Assembly (NCBI RefSeq): GCF_000013025.1
Contig: NC_008358.1
Location: 496,001-560,000 of the forward strand
DNA length: 64,000 bases
Direction of reading: 5' to 3'
Origin: Hyphomonas neptunium ATCC 15444
GTDB lineage: Bacteria; Pseudomonadota; Alphaproteobacteria; Caulobacterales; Hyphomonadaceae
Within the stretch, counting starts at the first letter, position 1. Each line of letters starts with the position of its first letter. A model generated the notes under the pieces. It saw only the letters and a program-made list of their open reading frames with translations, had not been told where the DNA came from and did not search any database. This document shows, piece after piece, positions 54,478 to 64,000 of the stretch. The position numbers and the translations under genes were made by a program.

Positions 54478-56604
54478 TTACGCGCGCGGCTTCTTCAGGC
54501 CCTGGAAAGTCTTGGGTTTTACGCCCTTGCCACCAGCCGGTTTACCGCCGGTTTTCGGCTTGCCGGGGCCTTTGTTCGGGCCCTTTGAGGCGCCGCCGAA
54601 AGACTTGCCTTTGGAGCCGGTCCAGGGCGTTTTTGCGGGCCGGTCGCCGTCTTCGCGGGGGCGATCACTCCGGGGGGCGCTGCGCTTTTCATACGGTTTG
54701 CCGGCGGGGCGTTCGGAACGCTCTGGGCGTTCCGGGCGATCTGGACGCTCTGGGCGCGGGGGGCGCTCGGCGGGGTTCCAGTCGGGCTTGCGCTCGAAAC
54801 TGCGTTCGGGACGGCTGGCGGCGGGGCGGTCCGGGCGGCGGTCACGCTCACGCGGGGGCGGGGCGCCGGGGTCTTCGCGCTCAGGAATACCCTCGAGCGG
54901 GAACGCCTGCAGGCTGCCTTCGAGGCGGCCATTGACGGCGTTCTCGAACAGGCGCTGGGCCCCTTCGGGGGTCAGCTCGACATGGGTGTTGCCGTTGTTG
55001 ATGCGGATCTGGCCGATCTGGTCGCGGTCGATATCGCCGGCCTTGCAGAGCATCGGCAGCAGCCATTTGGGGTCAGCGTTTTTCTTGCGGCCGACATTGA
55101 TGGCGATCCAGACGGCGCCGTCGAGGCTGGCGCGTTCGCGCTGGGGACGGGGCGCGCGCGGTTCCCGCGGTTCCCGCTCACCCCATTCGCGGGGTTCACG
55201 CGGGGCGCGTTCGGCGCGTTGCGGACGGTCCTGCCAGTCGCCGCGGTCACCGCGCTCTTCGCGGGGTTTGCGGGCAGGGGGACGGTCATCGACATCGCGC
55301 AGGTCTTCGGGCGCCGTGCGGCCGGCGCGGGCCTTGCGGATGAAGGCGGTAGCGATCTGTTCGGGCGTATGCTCGGCCATCAGGCGGGCGACGAGGTCTG
55401 CCTCTTTGTCTGCCATGGGGTTGGTCAGCGCGGTGTCTGCCAGGAGGCGGGTGTCGTCACGGTTGATGACTTCATCGGCCGAAGGCGGACGGCCCCAGCG
55501 AGCCTCGACCTTGGCATCCTGCAGGAGGCGCTCAACGCGGCGGCGGGCCTTGGGCGCAACGATCAGTGTACTGATGCCTTTGCGGCCGGCCCGGCCGGTG
55601 CGGCCTGACCGGTGGAGCAGGGTGGCCGGGTCCCGCGGCAGGTCTGCATGGATCACGAGATCGAGCTTGGGCAGATCGAGCCCGCGCGCCGCCACATCGG
55701 TGGCGATACAGACGCGCGCCCGGCCAGAGCGCAGCGAAGAGAGCGCATTGGCGCGCTCTTTCTGGCTGAACTCACCTGAAAGCGCGACAACGCTGAAACC
55801 GCGATTGCCGAGGCGGGCCACGAGATGGTTCACCGAGGCGCGGGTGGAGCAGAACACGATGGCGCTTTCGGTATCGGAATGGCGCACAATGTTGACGATG
55901 GCGTTTTCTTCGTCACCGGGCGCAACAACCAGCGCTTCATAAGCGATGTCGGCATGGGCCGTCGTGTCGCTGTCTGTGGTGATGCGCAGGCCGTTTTTCT
56001 GGTAGCGCGTCGCCAGCGCCGCGATGCCCTTCGGCACGGTCGCCGAGAACATCAGCGTGCGGCGTTCCTTGGGCGTATCTTCCAGGATCAGCTCAAGCTC
56101 TTCACGGAAGCCGAGGTCCAGCATCTCGTCGGCCTCGTCCAGCACCACGGCGCGGATGGCGGAGGTGTCGAAGGAGCCGCGATTGATATGGTCCACCAAC
56201 CGGCCGGGCGTGCCGACAACGATATGGGCGCCGCGCTCAAGGGCCCGGCGCTCGTCGCGCATGTCCATGCCGCCGACGCAGGTGGCGATTTCAGCGTTCG
56301 TGTTGGCGTAGAGCCAGCGCAGCTCACGCGCGACCTGGAGGGCCAGCTCGCGCGTGGGCGCGATGATGAGGCCGAGCGGGGTGGCCGCGCGGATCAGGAA
56401 GGTATCTTCGCCGCCGAGCAGTTCGTTGGCGATGGCGAGGCCGAAGGCGACCGTTTTGCCCGAGCCGGTGCGCGCGGAGACCAGCAGGTCGCGCCCTTCC
56501 AGCTCTGGCGCCGTGGCAGCGGCCTGGACTTCGGTGAGGGTTTCGTAACCACGTTCGTGGATTGCCGCGCGGAGGGCGGCGGGCAGGGTTTCAGGCAGGT
56601 TCAT
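54478..56604 (-). CDS. DEAD-box RNA helicase with DbpA-type RNA-binding domain
   Basis: A 708-residue helicase. The core has ARTGSGKTVAFGLA (motif I, about residues 44-57), PTRELALQVAREL (Ia), VLDEADEMLDLGF (II), MFSATVPKG (III) and HRSGRTGRAGRKG (VI). A DbpA-like RNA-binding domain follows at about 465-540 (VWIAINVGRKKNADPKWLLP). The last ~150 residues are a low-complexity Arg/Pro/Gly tail rich in RPERP-type repeats, typical of RNA contact or condensate tails. The DeaD/CsdA-like layout points to ribosome assembly or mRNA turnover. The ATG at 56604 opens MNLPETLP. Confidence 0.92.
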   Translation of the reverse strand: MNLPETLPAALRAAIHERGYETLTEVQAAATAPELEGRDLLVSARTGSGKTVAFGLAIANELLGGEDTFLIRAATPLGLIIAPTRELALQVARELRWLYANTNAEIATCVGGMDMRDERRALERGAHIVVGTPGRLVDHINRGSFDTSAIRAVVLDEADEMLDLGFREELELILEDTPKERRTLMFSATVPKGIAALATRYQKNGLRITTDSDTTAHADIAYEALVVAPGDEENAIVNIVRHSDTESAIVFCSTRASVNHLVARLGNRGFSVVALSGEFSQKERANALSSLRSGRARVCIATDVAARGLDLPKLDLVIHADLPRDPATLLHRSGRTGRAGRKGISTLIVAPKARRRVERLLQDAKVEARWGRPPSADEVINRDDTRLLADTALTNPMADKEADLVARLMAEHTPEQIATAFIRKARAGRTAPEDLRDVDDRPPARKPREERGDRGDWQDRPQRAERAPREPREWGEREPREPRAPRPQRERASLDGAVWIAINVGRKKNADPKWLLPMLCKAGDIDRDQIGQIRINNGNTHVELTPEGAQRLFENAVNGRLEGSLQAFPLEGIPEREDPGAPPPRERDRRPDRPAASRPERSFERKPDWNPAERPPRPERPDRPERPERSERPAGKPYEKRSAPRSDRPREDGDRPAKTPWTGSKGKSFGGASKGPNKGPGKPKTGGKPAGGKGVKPKTFQGLKKPRA

Positions 56605-56735
56605 GGGGGAGACTAGACTTTCAGGCGTCACAATCGGTGCCCAATGGCACGAAAACAGCGTTGCGGCTATGGCAGAGCGCCACATACGGGAGAATACTTA
56701 CAGTGAACATCCTTAGGCAATGATAATCCGGCGCC

Positions 56736-58088
56736 ATGAAAGACGCCTGGATCCCCTTCGCCGCCCGCGCGGTGCCCCGTTATACCAGTTATCCGACAGC
56801 GGCAGACTTCTCGCCTGAAACGGGAGAAGCCCAGCTGCGGGCGTGGATGGCCGCGGTAGCGCCCGGAGAGCCGGTTTCGGCCTATCTGCACATCCCGTTC
56901 TGCGAAAAGCTCTGCTGGTATTGCGGCTGTGCCACCAGCGTTCCCAATGGTTACCGGCGGGTGGGCGAGTATACAGACCTTCTGCTCAAGGAAATTTCCC
57001 TGAAAGCGGACGCGATGGGGCCGCATGGGGGGCTTGCCCATCTGCATTTCGGGGGCGGATCACCCAATATCCTCAGCCCGGCTGATTTTCTGGAGCTTGC
57101 CGATGCGATGCGGCGCAGCTTCGGCCTTCGGGAGGGCGCCGAGATAGCCGTGGAGCTGGACCCGCGCACGATGCAGGCCGGGCAGGTGGCCGCCTTTGCG
57201 CGGGCGGGCGTTAACCGGGCGAGCCTGGGCGTGCAGACACTGGCCGATGATGTGCAGCAAGCCATCAACCGGGTCCAGCCGCGTGAAATGGTGGTGGCGC
57301 TGATCGAGGACCTGCGCGGGGTGGGCATCGGCGCGATCAATATGGATCTGATGTATGGCCTGCCTTACCAGACAACACAGCATGTGGCGCAAGCCGCGCA
57401 GTTTGCCGCCGAGATGGGCGCCGCGCGGGTTTCAGTCTTCGGCTACGCGCATGTGCCCTGGTTTGCCAAGCATCAGCGCGCGATTAATGAAAACACCCTT
57501 GCCGGCATACGGGAGCGGTTCACCCAGGCGCGGGTGGCGGCGATGACGCTGGAGGCGGCGGGATATGTTGCCATCGGGCTGGATCACTATGCCCGCGCCG
57601 ATGACGCACTGGCGATTGCCGCGCGCGCGGGGCGCCTGCGCCGGAATTTTCAAGGGTATACGGATGACCCCTGCGCGACCCTGATCGGCCTGGGGGCGAC
57701 GGCCATATCGCAGTTCCGGGAAGGCTTCAGCCAGAATTGCAAGGACCGCAAAGCCTGGGCCGGGGCAATCCAGGCCGGACGGCTGCCGTCCGAGCGCGGC
57801 ATTGCTCTGACGGCGGAAGATCGCCTGAGGGCGCATGCCATCGAAACACTGATGTGCCAGCTTGAAGTGGATGTGACGGCGGTTTGCGCGGCGATGGGCG
57901 TTGCCGATGACAGCCTTGATGACGCGCTGGAGAGCGCCCGCGCCCTGGAAGCGGTGGGGCTTTGCTACGTTTCCGGATCAGTGATCACCGTGCCCGAAGA
58001 GGCGCGCATAATGCTGCGCACGGTGGGGCAATGTTTTGATGCGCGCTCGCCCGCGCTCGCGCAGCAGCGCCACGCGAAGGCGGTCTAG
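56736..58088 (+). CDS. hemN: Oxygen-independent coproporphyrinogen III oxidase HemN
   Basis: A 450-residue radical SAM enzyme of haem synthesis. RYTSYPTAADF marks HemN-type N-termini. The 4Fe-4S site is CEKLCWYCGC (Cys56, Cys60, Cys63, with the extra Cys of HemN), then GGGSPNIL and the SAM-binding strands NRASLGVQTL and GAINMDLMYGLPYQ. It decarboxylates coproporphyrinogen III to protoporphyrinogen IX without oxygen. Length and motifs favour true HemN over the HemW haem chaperone. Its stop overlaps that of fghA by 4 bases. Confidence 0.93.
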   Translation: MKDAWIPFAARAVPRYTSYPTAADFSPETGEAQLRAWMAAVAPGEPVSAYLHIPFCEKLCWYCGCATSVPNGYRRVGEYTDLLLKEISLKADAMGPHGGLAHLHFGGGSPNILSPADFLELADAMRRSFGLREGAEIAVELDPRTMQAGQVAAFARAGVNRASLGVQTLADDVQQAINRVQPREMVVALIEDLRGVGIGAINMDLMYGLPYQTTQHVAQAAQFAAEMGAARVSVFGYAHVPWFAKHQRAINENTLAGIRERFTQARVAAMTLEAAGYVAIGLDHYARADDALAIAARAGRLRRNFQGYTDDPCATLIGLGATAISQFREGFSQNCKDRKAWAGAIQAGRLPSERGIALTAEDRLRAHAIETLMCQLEVDVTAVCAAMGVADDSLDDALESARALEAVGLCYVSGSVITVPEEARIMLRTVGQCFDARSPALAQQRHAKAV

Positions 58089-58927
58089 GCTTTCAGCGCC
58101 TTGGCATGGTGGGCGATATGTTCGTCCATGAAGGTGGCGATGAAGTAATAGTCGTGGCCATAGCCTTCGCGCAGGCGGTAATCGAGGCGCTGGCCGTCTT
58201 TCTCGCATGCCTTGATGAAGATTTCCGGTTTCAGCTGGGGCTCGAGGAAATTGTCTGCCGTGCCGGTGTCGATGAGGAGAAGCGCTTTTGAGGGGCGCTC
58301 TTTCACCAGCTCTGTGGCGTCATACTGTTCCCAGGCAATGGAAGGCGCGCCGAGATAGGCGGTGAAGGCTTTCTCGCCCCAGGGCACGCGGGCCGGGGAC
58401 GTGATCGGGGAGAAGGCCGAGCAGGATTTGTAAGTGTCCGGATGTTTCAGGTGCAGCGTCAGGGCGCCGTGGCCGCCCATCGAGTGGCCGAAGATGCCTT
58501 GCCTGCTCATGTCGGCTGCGGGGAAGTTTGCGGCGATGAGGTCGGGGAGTTCATCGGTGATGTATGGGTCCATCTTGTAGTTTTTGGCCCAGGGGTCCTG
58601 CGTGGCGGTGAGGTAGAAGCCTGCGCCCTGGCCGAGGTCATAGGCCTCGTCATTGGGCACGTCTTCGCCGCGGGGGGAGGTGTCGGGCGCGATGATCATC
58701 AGCCCATGGCGGGCGGCGTGTTCCTGAATGCCGCCTTTTTCCATCACATTGGCCCAGGTGCAGGTGAGGCCGGAGAGATACCAGAGCACGGGGACGGGGC
58801 CGTCCTTTGCCTGCGGGGGCACGTAGACGGCAAAGCGCATCGTGCAGCCAAGCAGCCCGCTTTCATGGTCGTGGACGGAGAGCGTGCCGCCAAAGGATTT
58901 CCAGGAAGAAACTTGCGTGAGGGTCAT
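58085..58927 (-). CDS. S-formylglutathione hydrolase
   Basis: A 280-residue esterase-D-type serine hydrolase (FghA/FrmB). Visible elements are WYLSGLTCTWANVMEKGGIQ (oxyanion region), the nucleophile elbow FGHSMGGHGALT, Asp in IDTGTADNFL and His in LREGYGHDYYFI. It hydrolyses S-formylglutathione to formate and glutathione, the step after AdhC, which is encoded about 3.4 kb away on the same strand. The ATG at 58927 starts MTLTQVSSWK; the longer open frame upstream is antisense to a GST gene. Confidence 0.93.
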   Translation of the reverse strand: MTLTQVSSWKSFGGTLSVHDHESGLLGCTMRFAVYVPPQAKDGPVPVLWYLSGLTCTWANVMEKGGIQEHAARHGLMIIAPDTSPRGEDVPNDEAYDLGQGAGFYLTATQDPWAKNYKMDPYITDELPDLIAANFPAADMSRQGIFGHSMGGHGALTLHLKHPDTYKSCSAFSPITSPARVPWGEKAFTAYLGAPSIAWEQYDATELVKERPSKALLLIDTGTADNFLEPQLKPEIFIKACEKDGQRLDYRLREGYGHDYYFIATFMDEHIAHHAKALKA

Positions 58928-59074
58928 GGGGGCGCTCTCGAGGCTGGCTGCGTGAGGGGGAAGGGCCTTCTGGCCCTTTGGGGGCGGCCAAGTCAAGGAA
59001 GGCGCGCGCGAGGGGTTGCCGGGAGGGCTGGCGTTTGAAATGACGAGGGGAAGAAGAAAGTCGAAGGGACGCAG

Positions 59075-60166
59075 ATGAGCGAGTACACGCTTTACGGGGC
59101 CGAGGTCAGCTATTTCACCGGCAAGGCGCGGGCCTATCTGCGCTGGCGCGGGGTGGCGTTTCAGGAACTGGCAGCGACGCAGGCGGTTTACCGCGATATC
59201 ATCCTGCCCAATGTCGGCTGGCCGGTGATCCCCGTGATGGTGACACCGGAGGGGGATGTGGTGCAGGACAGCGCCGACATTATCGACGCTGTGGAGGCGC
59301 GCGAGAAACTTAGCCCCCCGGCCATTCCCGATACGCCGGTGCAGCGCTTTGTGGCACAGCTGCTCCATCTCTATGCGGATGAGTGGCTGACCCTGCCGGC
59401 GATGCATTACCGGTGGAGTTATAATGAGGACTGGGCGTATGGGCAGTTCGGCGCGTTGTCAGCCCCGCAGGCGAGCCCGCCGGAGCAATACGAGATCGGC
59501 AAGAAGAATGGCCAGCGCTTCAAGGGCGCGTTGCCGGTGCTGGGCGTGCACCCTGAAACCATTCCGGGTATCGAGAAATCCTATGAGGCGTTTCTGGATG
59601 AGTTTTCGGCGCATCTGGAGGCGCATCCCTTCCTGCTGGGCGGGCGGCCGTGTCTGGCGGACTTTGCGTTTATCGGGCCGCTCTATGCGCATCTTTACCG
59701 GGACCCATCGTCTGGCGAGATGATGAAGCGGCTGGCGCCGCGTGTGGCCGACTGGGTGGAACGGGCGCATGCCGGGGAGAAGGGCACGGGCGATCTGATG
59801 GCGGACGATGCCATTCCTGAAACGCTGGAGCCGATCCTGGCGCGGCAGATGCGCGAGCAGTTCCCGGCGCTGGTGGAGACGGTGGAGCTTTATGCGCGCT
59901 GGGCGGGCGAGGCAGCGCCGGGGGCGTTTGTGCCGCGCAGCCTTGGCGAAATCTGGGTGGAGATTGAAGACACGCGCGGCCCGGCGCAGGCGCGGACCTT
60001 TCCGCTCTACCGGATGCAAGCGGTGACGGATGCATATGACGCGATGGATGATGGCGCGAAGGCGCGGGCGGACGCGCTGCTGGAGCGTGTGCTGGGTGAG
60101 CCGCTGAAAACTTTCCGCCTGCCGAAGCGCCTTGTGCGGACGAATAGCCGGTTGGCGCTGGTCTGA
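59075..60166 (+). CDS. Glutathione S-transferase family protein
   Basis: A 363-residue protein. An N-terminal thioredoxin-like domain (YTLYGAEVSYFTGKARAYLRW, then GWPVIPVMVTPEGDVVQDSADI, with the cis-Pro and the SAD glutathione contact) is followed by a long helical domain with LGGRPCLADFAFIGPLYAHL. It is longer than a classical GST (about 210 residues), with an extra C-terminal region of roughly 130 residues. It sits among glutathione-dependent formaldehyde genes but on the opposite strand. Substrate unknown. Confidence 0.85.
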   Translation: MSEYTLYGAEVSYFTGKARAYLRWRGVAFQELAATQAVYRDIILPNVGWPVIPVMVTPEGDVVQDSADIIDAVEAREKLSPPAIPDTPVQRFVAQLLHLYADEWLTLPAMHYRWSYNEDWAYGQFGALSAPQASPPEQYEIGKKNGQRFKGALPVLGVHPETIPGIEKSYEAFLDEFSAHLEAHPFLLGGRPCLADFAFIGPLYAHLYRDPSSGEMMKRLAPRVADWVERAHAGEKGTGDLMADDAIPETLEPILARQMREQFPALVETVELYARWAGEAAPGAFVPRSLGEIWVEIEDTRGPAQARTFPLYRMQAVTDAYDAMDDGAKARADALLERVLGEPLKTFRLPKRLVRTNSRLALV

Positions 60167-60175
60167 GATCAGGCG

Positions 60176-60466
60176 TCAGCGGGGGCGGGGGAAGGAGACG
60201 GCGAAACCGTCTTCGATGTAGCCTTCGTCGGGCTGGTTATGCGGTGTGCCGTGCTGCATGAAGTATTCCAGCGCGGGCCAGCGCGCGGCGACTTTTTCTT
60301 TGAGGGCCGGTGTGAGGCCGTCTCGCATATGGGCGACGAGGGCCCTGGTCCATGGGGCGAGCGTGGTGATCTCGTTGCCGCTGCGCCGGGCTTCCTCGAC
60401 GATCCAGACGATGGCTTCAGACTGGATGGAGGACAGGTCGGGAGTATCCGGGTCCGGGTAGGCCAT
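60176..60466 (-). CDS. Small hypothetical protein
   Basis: A 96-residue, mostly helical cytoplasmic protein with no motif I recognise (SIQSEAIVWIVEEARRSG, WTRALVAHMRDGLTPALKEK). GGGAG precedes the ATG at 60466. It follows a VOC gene by 22 bases and is probably the last gene of the adhC-GFA-VOC run. Codon use looks like that of its neighbours, supporting a real gene. Confidence 0.65.
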   Translation of the reverse strand: MAYPDPDTPDLSSIQSEAIVWIVEEARRSGNEITTLAPWTRALVAHMRDGLTPALKEKVAARWPALEYFMQHGTPHNQPDEGYIEDGFAVSFPRPR

Positions 60467-60488
60467 GGCCGGATACTCCCTGCTGTCG

Positions 60489-60866
60489 TCAGCCGCGCAT
60501 CATGGTGCAGATCTTGTTGCCGTCAGGGTCGCGCAGGTAAGCGAGGTAGAGTTTCATGCCGCCGCCTTCGCGCCAGCCTGGGGGATCTTCGATGGCGGTG
60601 CCGCCGGCTTCGACGCCGGCCTTGTGCCAGGCGTCTGCCTGCTCGGTGGAGGTGACGGCGAAGCCGATCGTGCCGCCATTGGCGTGGCAGGCGGGCGCGC
60701 CGTCGATCGGCGGGGTGACCAGGAACATGCTGCCATTGTGGATGTAGATCAGGCGGCCTTTGGGATCAGCAATGCCGGGCTTGCCGCCGAGCGCGCCGAA
60801 CAGGGCGTCATAGAATTTCTGGGATTTGCCGATGTCGTTAGACCCGACCATTACGTGACTGAACAT
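60489..60866 (-). CDS. VOC family protein (glyoxalase/bleomycin resistance-like)
   Basis: A 125-residue single VOC module: MFSHVMVGSNDIGKSQKFYD at the start, GGTIGFAVTSTEQADAWHKA, and the closing YLAYLRDPDGNKICTMMRG. His4 and the late Asp/Lys region are typical positions for metal or substrate contacts. GGAGG precedes the ATG at 60866. It lies 31 bases after the GFA gene, so it probably belongs to the formaldehyde/glutathione transcript. Substrate not known. Confidence 0.87.
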   Translation of the reverse strand: MFSHVMVGSNDIGKSQKFYDALFGALGGKPGIADPKGRLIYIHNGSMFLVTPPIDGAPACHANGGTIGFAVTSTEQADAWHKAGVEAGGTAIEDPPGWREGGGMKLYLAYLRDPDGNKICTMMRG

Positions 60867-60897
60867 TTTGGTATTTCCTCCGTTTGTTGATCTTAGT

Positions 60898-61364
60898 TCA
60901 AAGTGCAGGTGGACGCGCGCCATGGTCGGCAAATGCCGCCATGGCCGGGCCATAGTCTTCCGGTGCGGGGAAGCCCTCATAGCTGAATTCTGCGCCGGTC
61001 TGAGCGTAGGGAAGGCGTTCGCGCGTCATCGTCTCGATGATGGGACGTACCCAGCTGGCGTCTTCCAGCATGCCCGGCCGAAAATTCACGAAAGGCATGC
61101 CGGGGAGCCGCGTGAACAGCCAGTTCTTGCAATGAGGGCAAAACATCTGCTGGTTCTCGGTATGCAGGCCGCCGATTTCCGGGGCGCCTTCTGTTACCTC
61201 GAAACCGTTTGCCGGCAGCAGGAGTGACAGCGAATACGGGCCGCTCGTCAGTTTCTGGCAGCCTGTGCAATGGCAGGCCATCGAGACCAAAGGCGGGGCC
61301 GTGATCTTCATTTTCACTTGTCCGCACAGGCAGGTGGCGGTCCAGGGGAGTTGCCATTCGTCCA

Positions 61365-61365
<1 letters not shown>
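60898..61365 (-). CDS. GFA family protein (glutathione-dependent formaldehyde-activating/CENP-V)
   Basis: A 155-residue zinc protein with the GFA fold. Cysteines appear in CLCGQVKM, ACHCTGCQKL and MFCPHCKNW, which form the two metal sites. The ATG shares its A with the adhC stop (TGATG), so it is translationally coupled to adhC. Members were first described as promoting S-hydroxymethylglutathione formation; that activity is debated. The context supports a role next to AdhC. Confidence 0.9.
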
Positions 61366-62471
<1,106 letters not shown>

Positions 62472-62539
62472 GGGGCAGGCTCCTAAATTCGAACCTTTAC
62501 CTAGTCCGCTGCGCGGTCCCGGTCCACTCCCCGGCAGGT

Positions 62540-63652
62540 CTATTCAGCGAGGGTGGCAGACCCTTCATCCACGCGGATACGCTGGGCGCGGTCGCCGAAG
62601 GCTTCGAAGAGGAAGGCCTCTGTGCCGGTGAGCCAGGCCTGACCGCCCAGCACGGTGAGTTCGTCGAAGAGGGCGGCGCGCCGGTCGGGGTCGAGATGGG
62701 CGGCCGCTTCATCCAGCAGCAGAAGGGGCGAGGGGCCGGAGCCGCCTGCCGAGAGGGCGGTGGCCGAGGCGAGGACGAGGCCGATCAAGAGCGCTTTCTG
62801 CTGGCCGGTGGAGGCTTCGCCGGCGGGCGCGGCGGTGGGCCGGTGGATGACGGCGAGGTCTGTGCGGTGGGGGCCTGACAGGGTGCGGCCCGCGCCGATG
62901 TCTCGGCGGCGGCCGCTATGATAGGCGTCGACCAGCAGATCAAAGATCGTGCGGAAGTCTTCACCCTTGAGGGCGGCGGCTTCGGCCGCGCCTTCCAGGG
63001 TGAGGTCAGCTTTCGGGAAATGGCCTTCGGGGCGCGCGTCGATGGCGATCTGCAGAGCTTCCAGAACGATGGCGCGGTTGATGGCCATTTCGGTGCCCGC
63101 TTCGGCGAGGCGCGCCTCAATCGCATCGGCCCAGGCGGGGTCGACATGGCCGCGCTCAATCAGGGCGTTGCGCTCGGCGAGGGCCTTGTCATAGCGCGCC
63201 GCCGCTTTGCCATGTGCGGGGAGGTGGGCCATCACCAGCCTGTCGAAGAAGCGGCGCCGGTCAGACGCCCCGCCCCGGAATACCCCGTCCATCGCCGGGG
63301 TGAGCCAGACGATGCGGATGCGTTCGGCGAGGTCTCCGGGCGAAGCGGGCGCGCCATCGATGCGCACCGTGCGCTTGGCGGTTCCGGCGGTGTCCAGCGT
63401 GATGGAGATTTTCTGTTCGTCATCCAATGTGGCCGCTAGCGCCCAGCCGCCGGGGGCATCGCGCCGGGTCATCTCGGAGAGCTGCGCGCTGCGCAGGCCG
63501 CGGCCCGGCCCGAACTGGCTGACGGCTTCCAGGAGGTTTGTCTTGCCCGCGCCATTGGAGCCGTAAAGGCAGACGGGGCGCGCATCGAGGCGCAGCGTCA
63601 GGCCGGCATAGTTGCGGAAATCCGTCAGGCTGAGGCGGGTCAGGGCGGTCAT
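62540..63652 (-). CDS. recF: DNA replication and repair protein RecF
   Basis: A 370-residue SMC-like ATPase. Walker A is [20 protein letters not shown] (near residues 29-48), the ABC signature [15 protein letters not shown] and Walker [21 protein letters not shown]. It loads RecA at single-strand gaps with RecO and RecR. It is usually found next to dnaN and gyrB; here it is preceded by a small monooxygenase-fold gene 6 bases upstream and followed by adhC. Confidence 0.96.
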   Translation of the reverse strand: MTALTRLSLTDFRNYAGLTLRLDARPVCLYGSNGAGKTNLLEAVSQFGPGRGLRSAQLSEMTRRDAPGGWALAATLDDEQKISITLDTAGTAKRTVRIDGAPASPGDLAERIRIVWLTPAMDGVFRGGASDRRRFFDRLVMAHLPAHGKAAARYDKALAERNALIERGHVDPAWADAIEARLAEAGTEMAINRAIVLEALQIAIDARPEGHFPKADLTLEGAAEAAALKGEDFRTIFDLLVDAYHSGRRRDIGAGRTLSGPHRTDLAVIHRPTAAPAGEASTGQQKALLIGLVLASATALSAGGSGPSPLLLLDEAAAHLDPDRRAALFDELTVLGGQAWLTGTEAFLFEAFGDRAQRIRVDEGSATLAE

Positions 63653-63658
63653 GCCGTC

Positions 63659-63961
63659 TCAGTCGCCGGAATGAAGTCCGTGCCCGCCCTGTGGCTGTGT
63701 CTCGGCGATCTGCTCCATGCCCGCAATGATTGGCCGGGCTTTCTGGATGGCGGCCTGAACCTGGGGCAGGGCGAGGGAGGCCTTGTGGCTGTCAGCGTCG
63801 CTCCAGGCTTCGGTGACCCAGATGGTATTGGGCTCTGCCGGATCGCTCGCCACGATATAGCTGAGGCAGCCGGGCATATCGCGCAGGCCTTCCAGCAGGT
63901 AGCCGATGAGTTCATCGCGCTTGCCGTCTGCCGAAATGAATTTGCCGATCAGGCCGTACAT
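63659..63961 (-). CDS. Antibiotic biosynthesis monooxygenase (ABM) domain protein
   Basis: A 100-residue ferredoxin-like protein of the YgiN/ABM type: MYGLIGKFISADGKRDELI, then CLSYIVASDPAEPNTIWVTE and AWSDADSHKASLALPQVQAA. These are small dimeric enzymes acting on quinol-like or unknown substrates. AGGGAGACGGGC before the ATG at 63961 supports the start. It lies 6 bases ahead of recF and is likely co-transcribed with it, with no obvious functional link. Confidence 0.85.
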   Translation of the reverse strand: MYGLIGKFISADGKRDELIGYLLEGLRDMPGCLSYIVASDPAEPNTIWVTEAWSDADSHKASLALPQVQAAIQKARPIIAGMEQIAETQPQGGHGLHSGD

Positions 63962-64000
63962 GCCCGTCTCCCTGGTTTCTGCATGGCCGGGCAATCCGGC

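Noticed and set aside
58928..59407. An N-terminal extension of the S-formylglutathione hydrolase
   Set aside because: The upstream in-frame codons are antisense to the glutathione S-transferase gene and match nothing; ATG 58927 starts the family's first conserved residues.

Overview
The window looks like a chromosome segment of a high-GC alphaproteobacterium. It carries the CckA hybrid kinase of the CckA-ChpT-CtrA cell-cycle relay, at least one CtrA-type box (TTAA-N7-TTAAC), a Fur protein without the usual cysteine pairs, the rmuC-def-fmt-truA and glnD-murJ-trpS gene orders, and a DUF3008 protein. Caulobacterales, family Hyphomonadaceae (Hyphomonas-like), fits best. That placement is an inference from gene content, not a proven identification.

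Layout. 1-2.7 kb: the tail of a probable fliM, then a YceI lipoprotein and a DUF885 lipoprotein on the minus strand. 2.9-8.3 kb: cckA, an alpha/beta hydrolase and acid phosphatase pair, and a nitronate monooxygenase. 8.5-19.9 kb: housekeeping genes on the plus strand (rmuC, def, fmt, a GNAT gene, truA, an acyl-CoA dehydrogenase, an EthD gene, glnD, murJ, trpS). 20.2-26.7 kb: a DUF2333-like membrane protein behind a CtrA box, nfuA, a RutE-like nitroreductase, tsaB, a YegD-like Hsp70 on the opposite strand, rimI, a Tat-type dienelactone hydrolase and fur. 26.7-33.0 kb: a PQQ-type sugar dehydrogenase and a TonB-dependent receptor (minus), divergent from queC-queE-queD. 33.1-36.7 kb: a MscS channel, a small secreted protein, a pirin and an unrecognised protein.

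36.7-39.2 kb is an AT-richer accessory patch and the most interesting part. It holds an Abi_2/AbiF-type HEPN gene split by a complete IS3-family element with 26-bp terminal repeats and a 3-bp target duplication. Directly before the Abi start codon lies a roughly 90-nt structured region with its own promoter and a terminator hairpin. This resembles the abiF RNA arrangement of RNA-antitoxin/HEPN-toxin modules. Removing the element and one copy of the duplication restores one open frame of 312 codons, so this looks like a recently silenced module.

39.3-46.1 kb: recQ, an array of nine helically spaced TGTCC repeats, a clpP paralogue, a hybrid histidine kinase, a PlpD-type patatin/beta-barrel protein and a CAU-anticodon tRNA. 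46.1-51.7 kb: an LhgO-like oxidoreductase, a secreted helical-repeat protein, trxB, a His-rich CDF metal exporter, a VOC protein, a hairpin-rich spacer and a DUF3008 protein. 51.9-64 kb: gyrB, a DEAD-box helicase with a DbpA-type RNA-binding domain, hemN, and a glutathione-dependent formaldehyde detoxification set (fghA, a GST, a GFA protein, adhC). The window ends with recF and a small monooxygenase-fold protein.

Together the genes cover translation and tRNA modification (def, fmt, truA, tsaB, rimI, trpS, queCED), envelope biogenesis (murJ, patatin barrel, TonB receptor), nitrogen and iron control (glnD, fur), DNA topology and repair (gyrB, recF, recQ, rmuC), and formaldehyde and redox defence.
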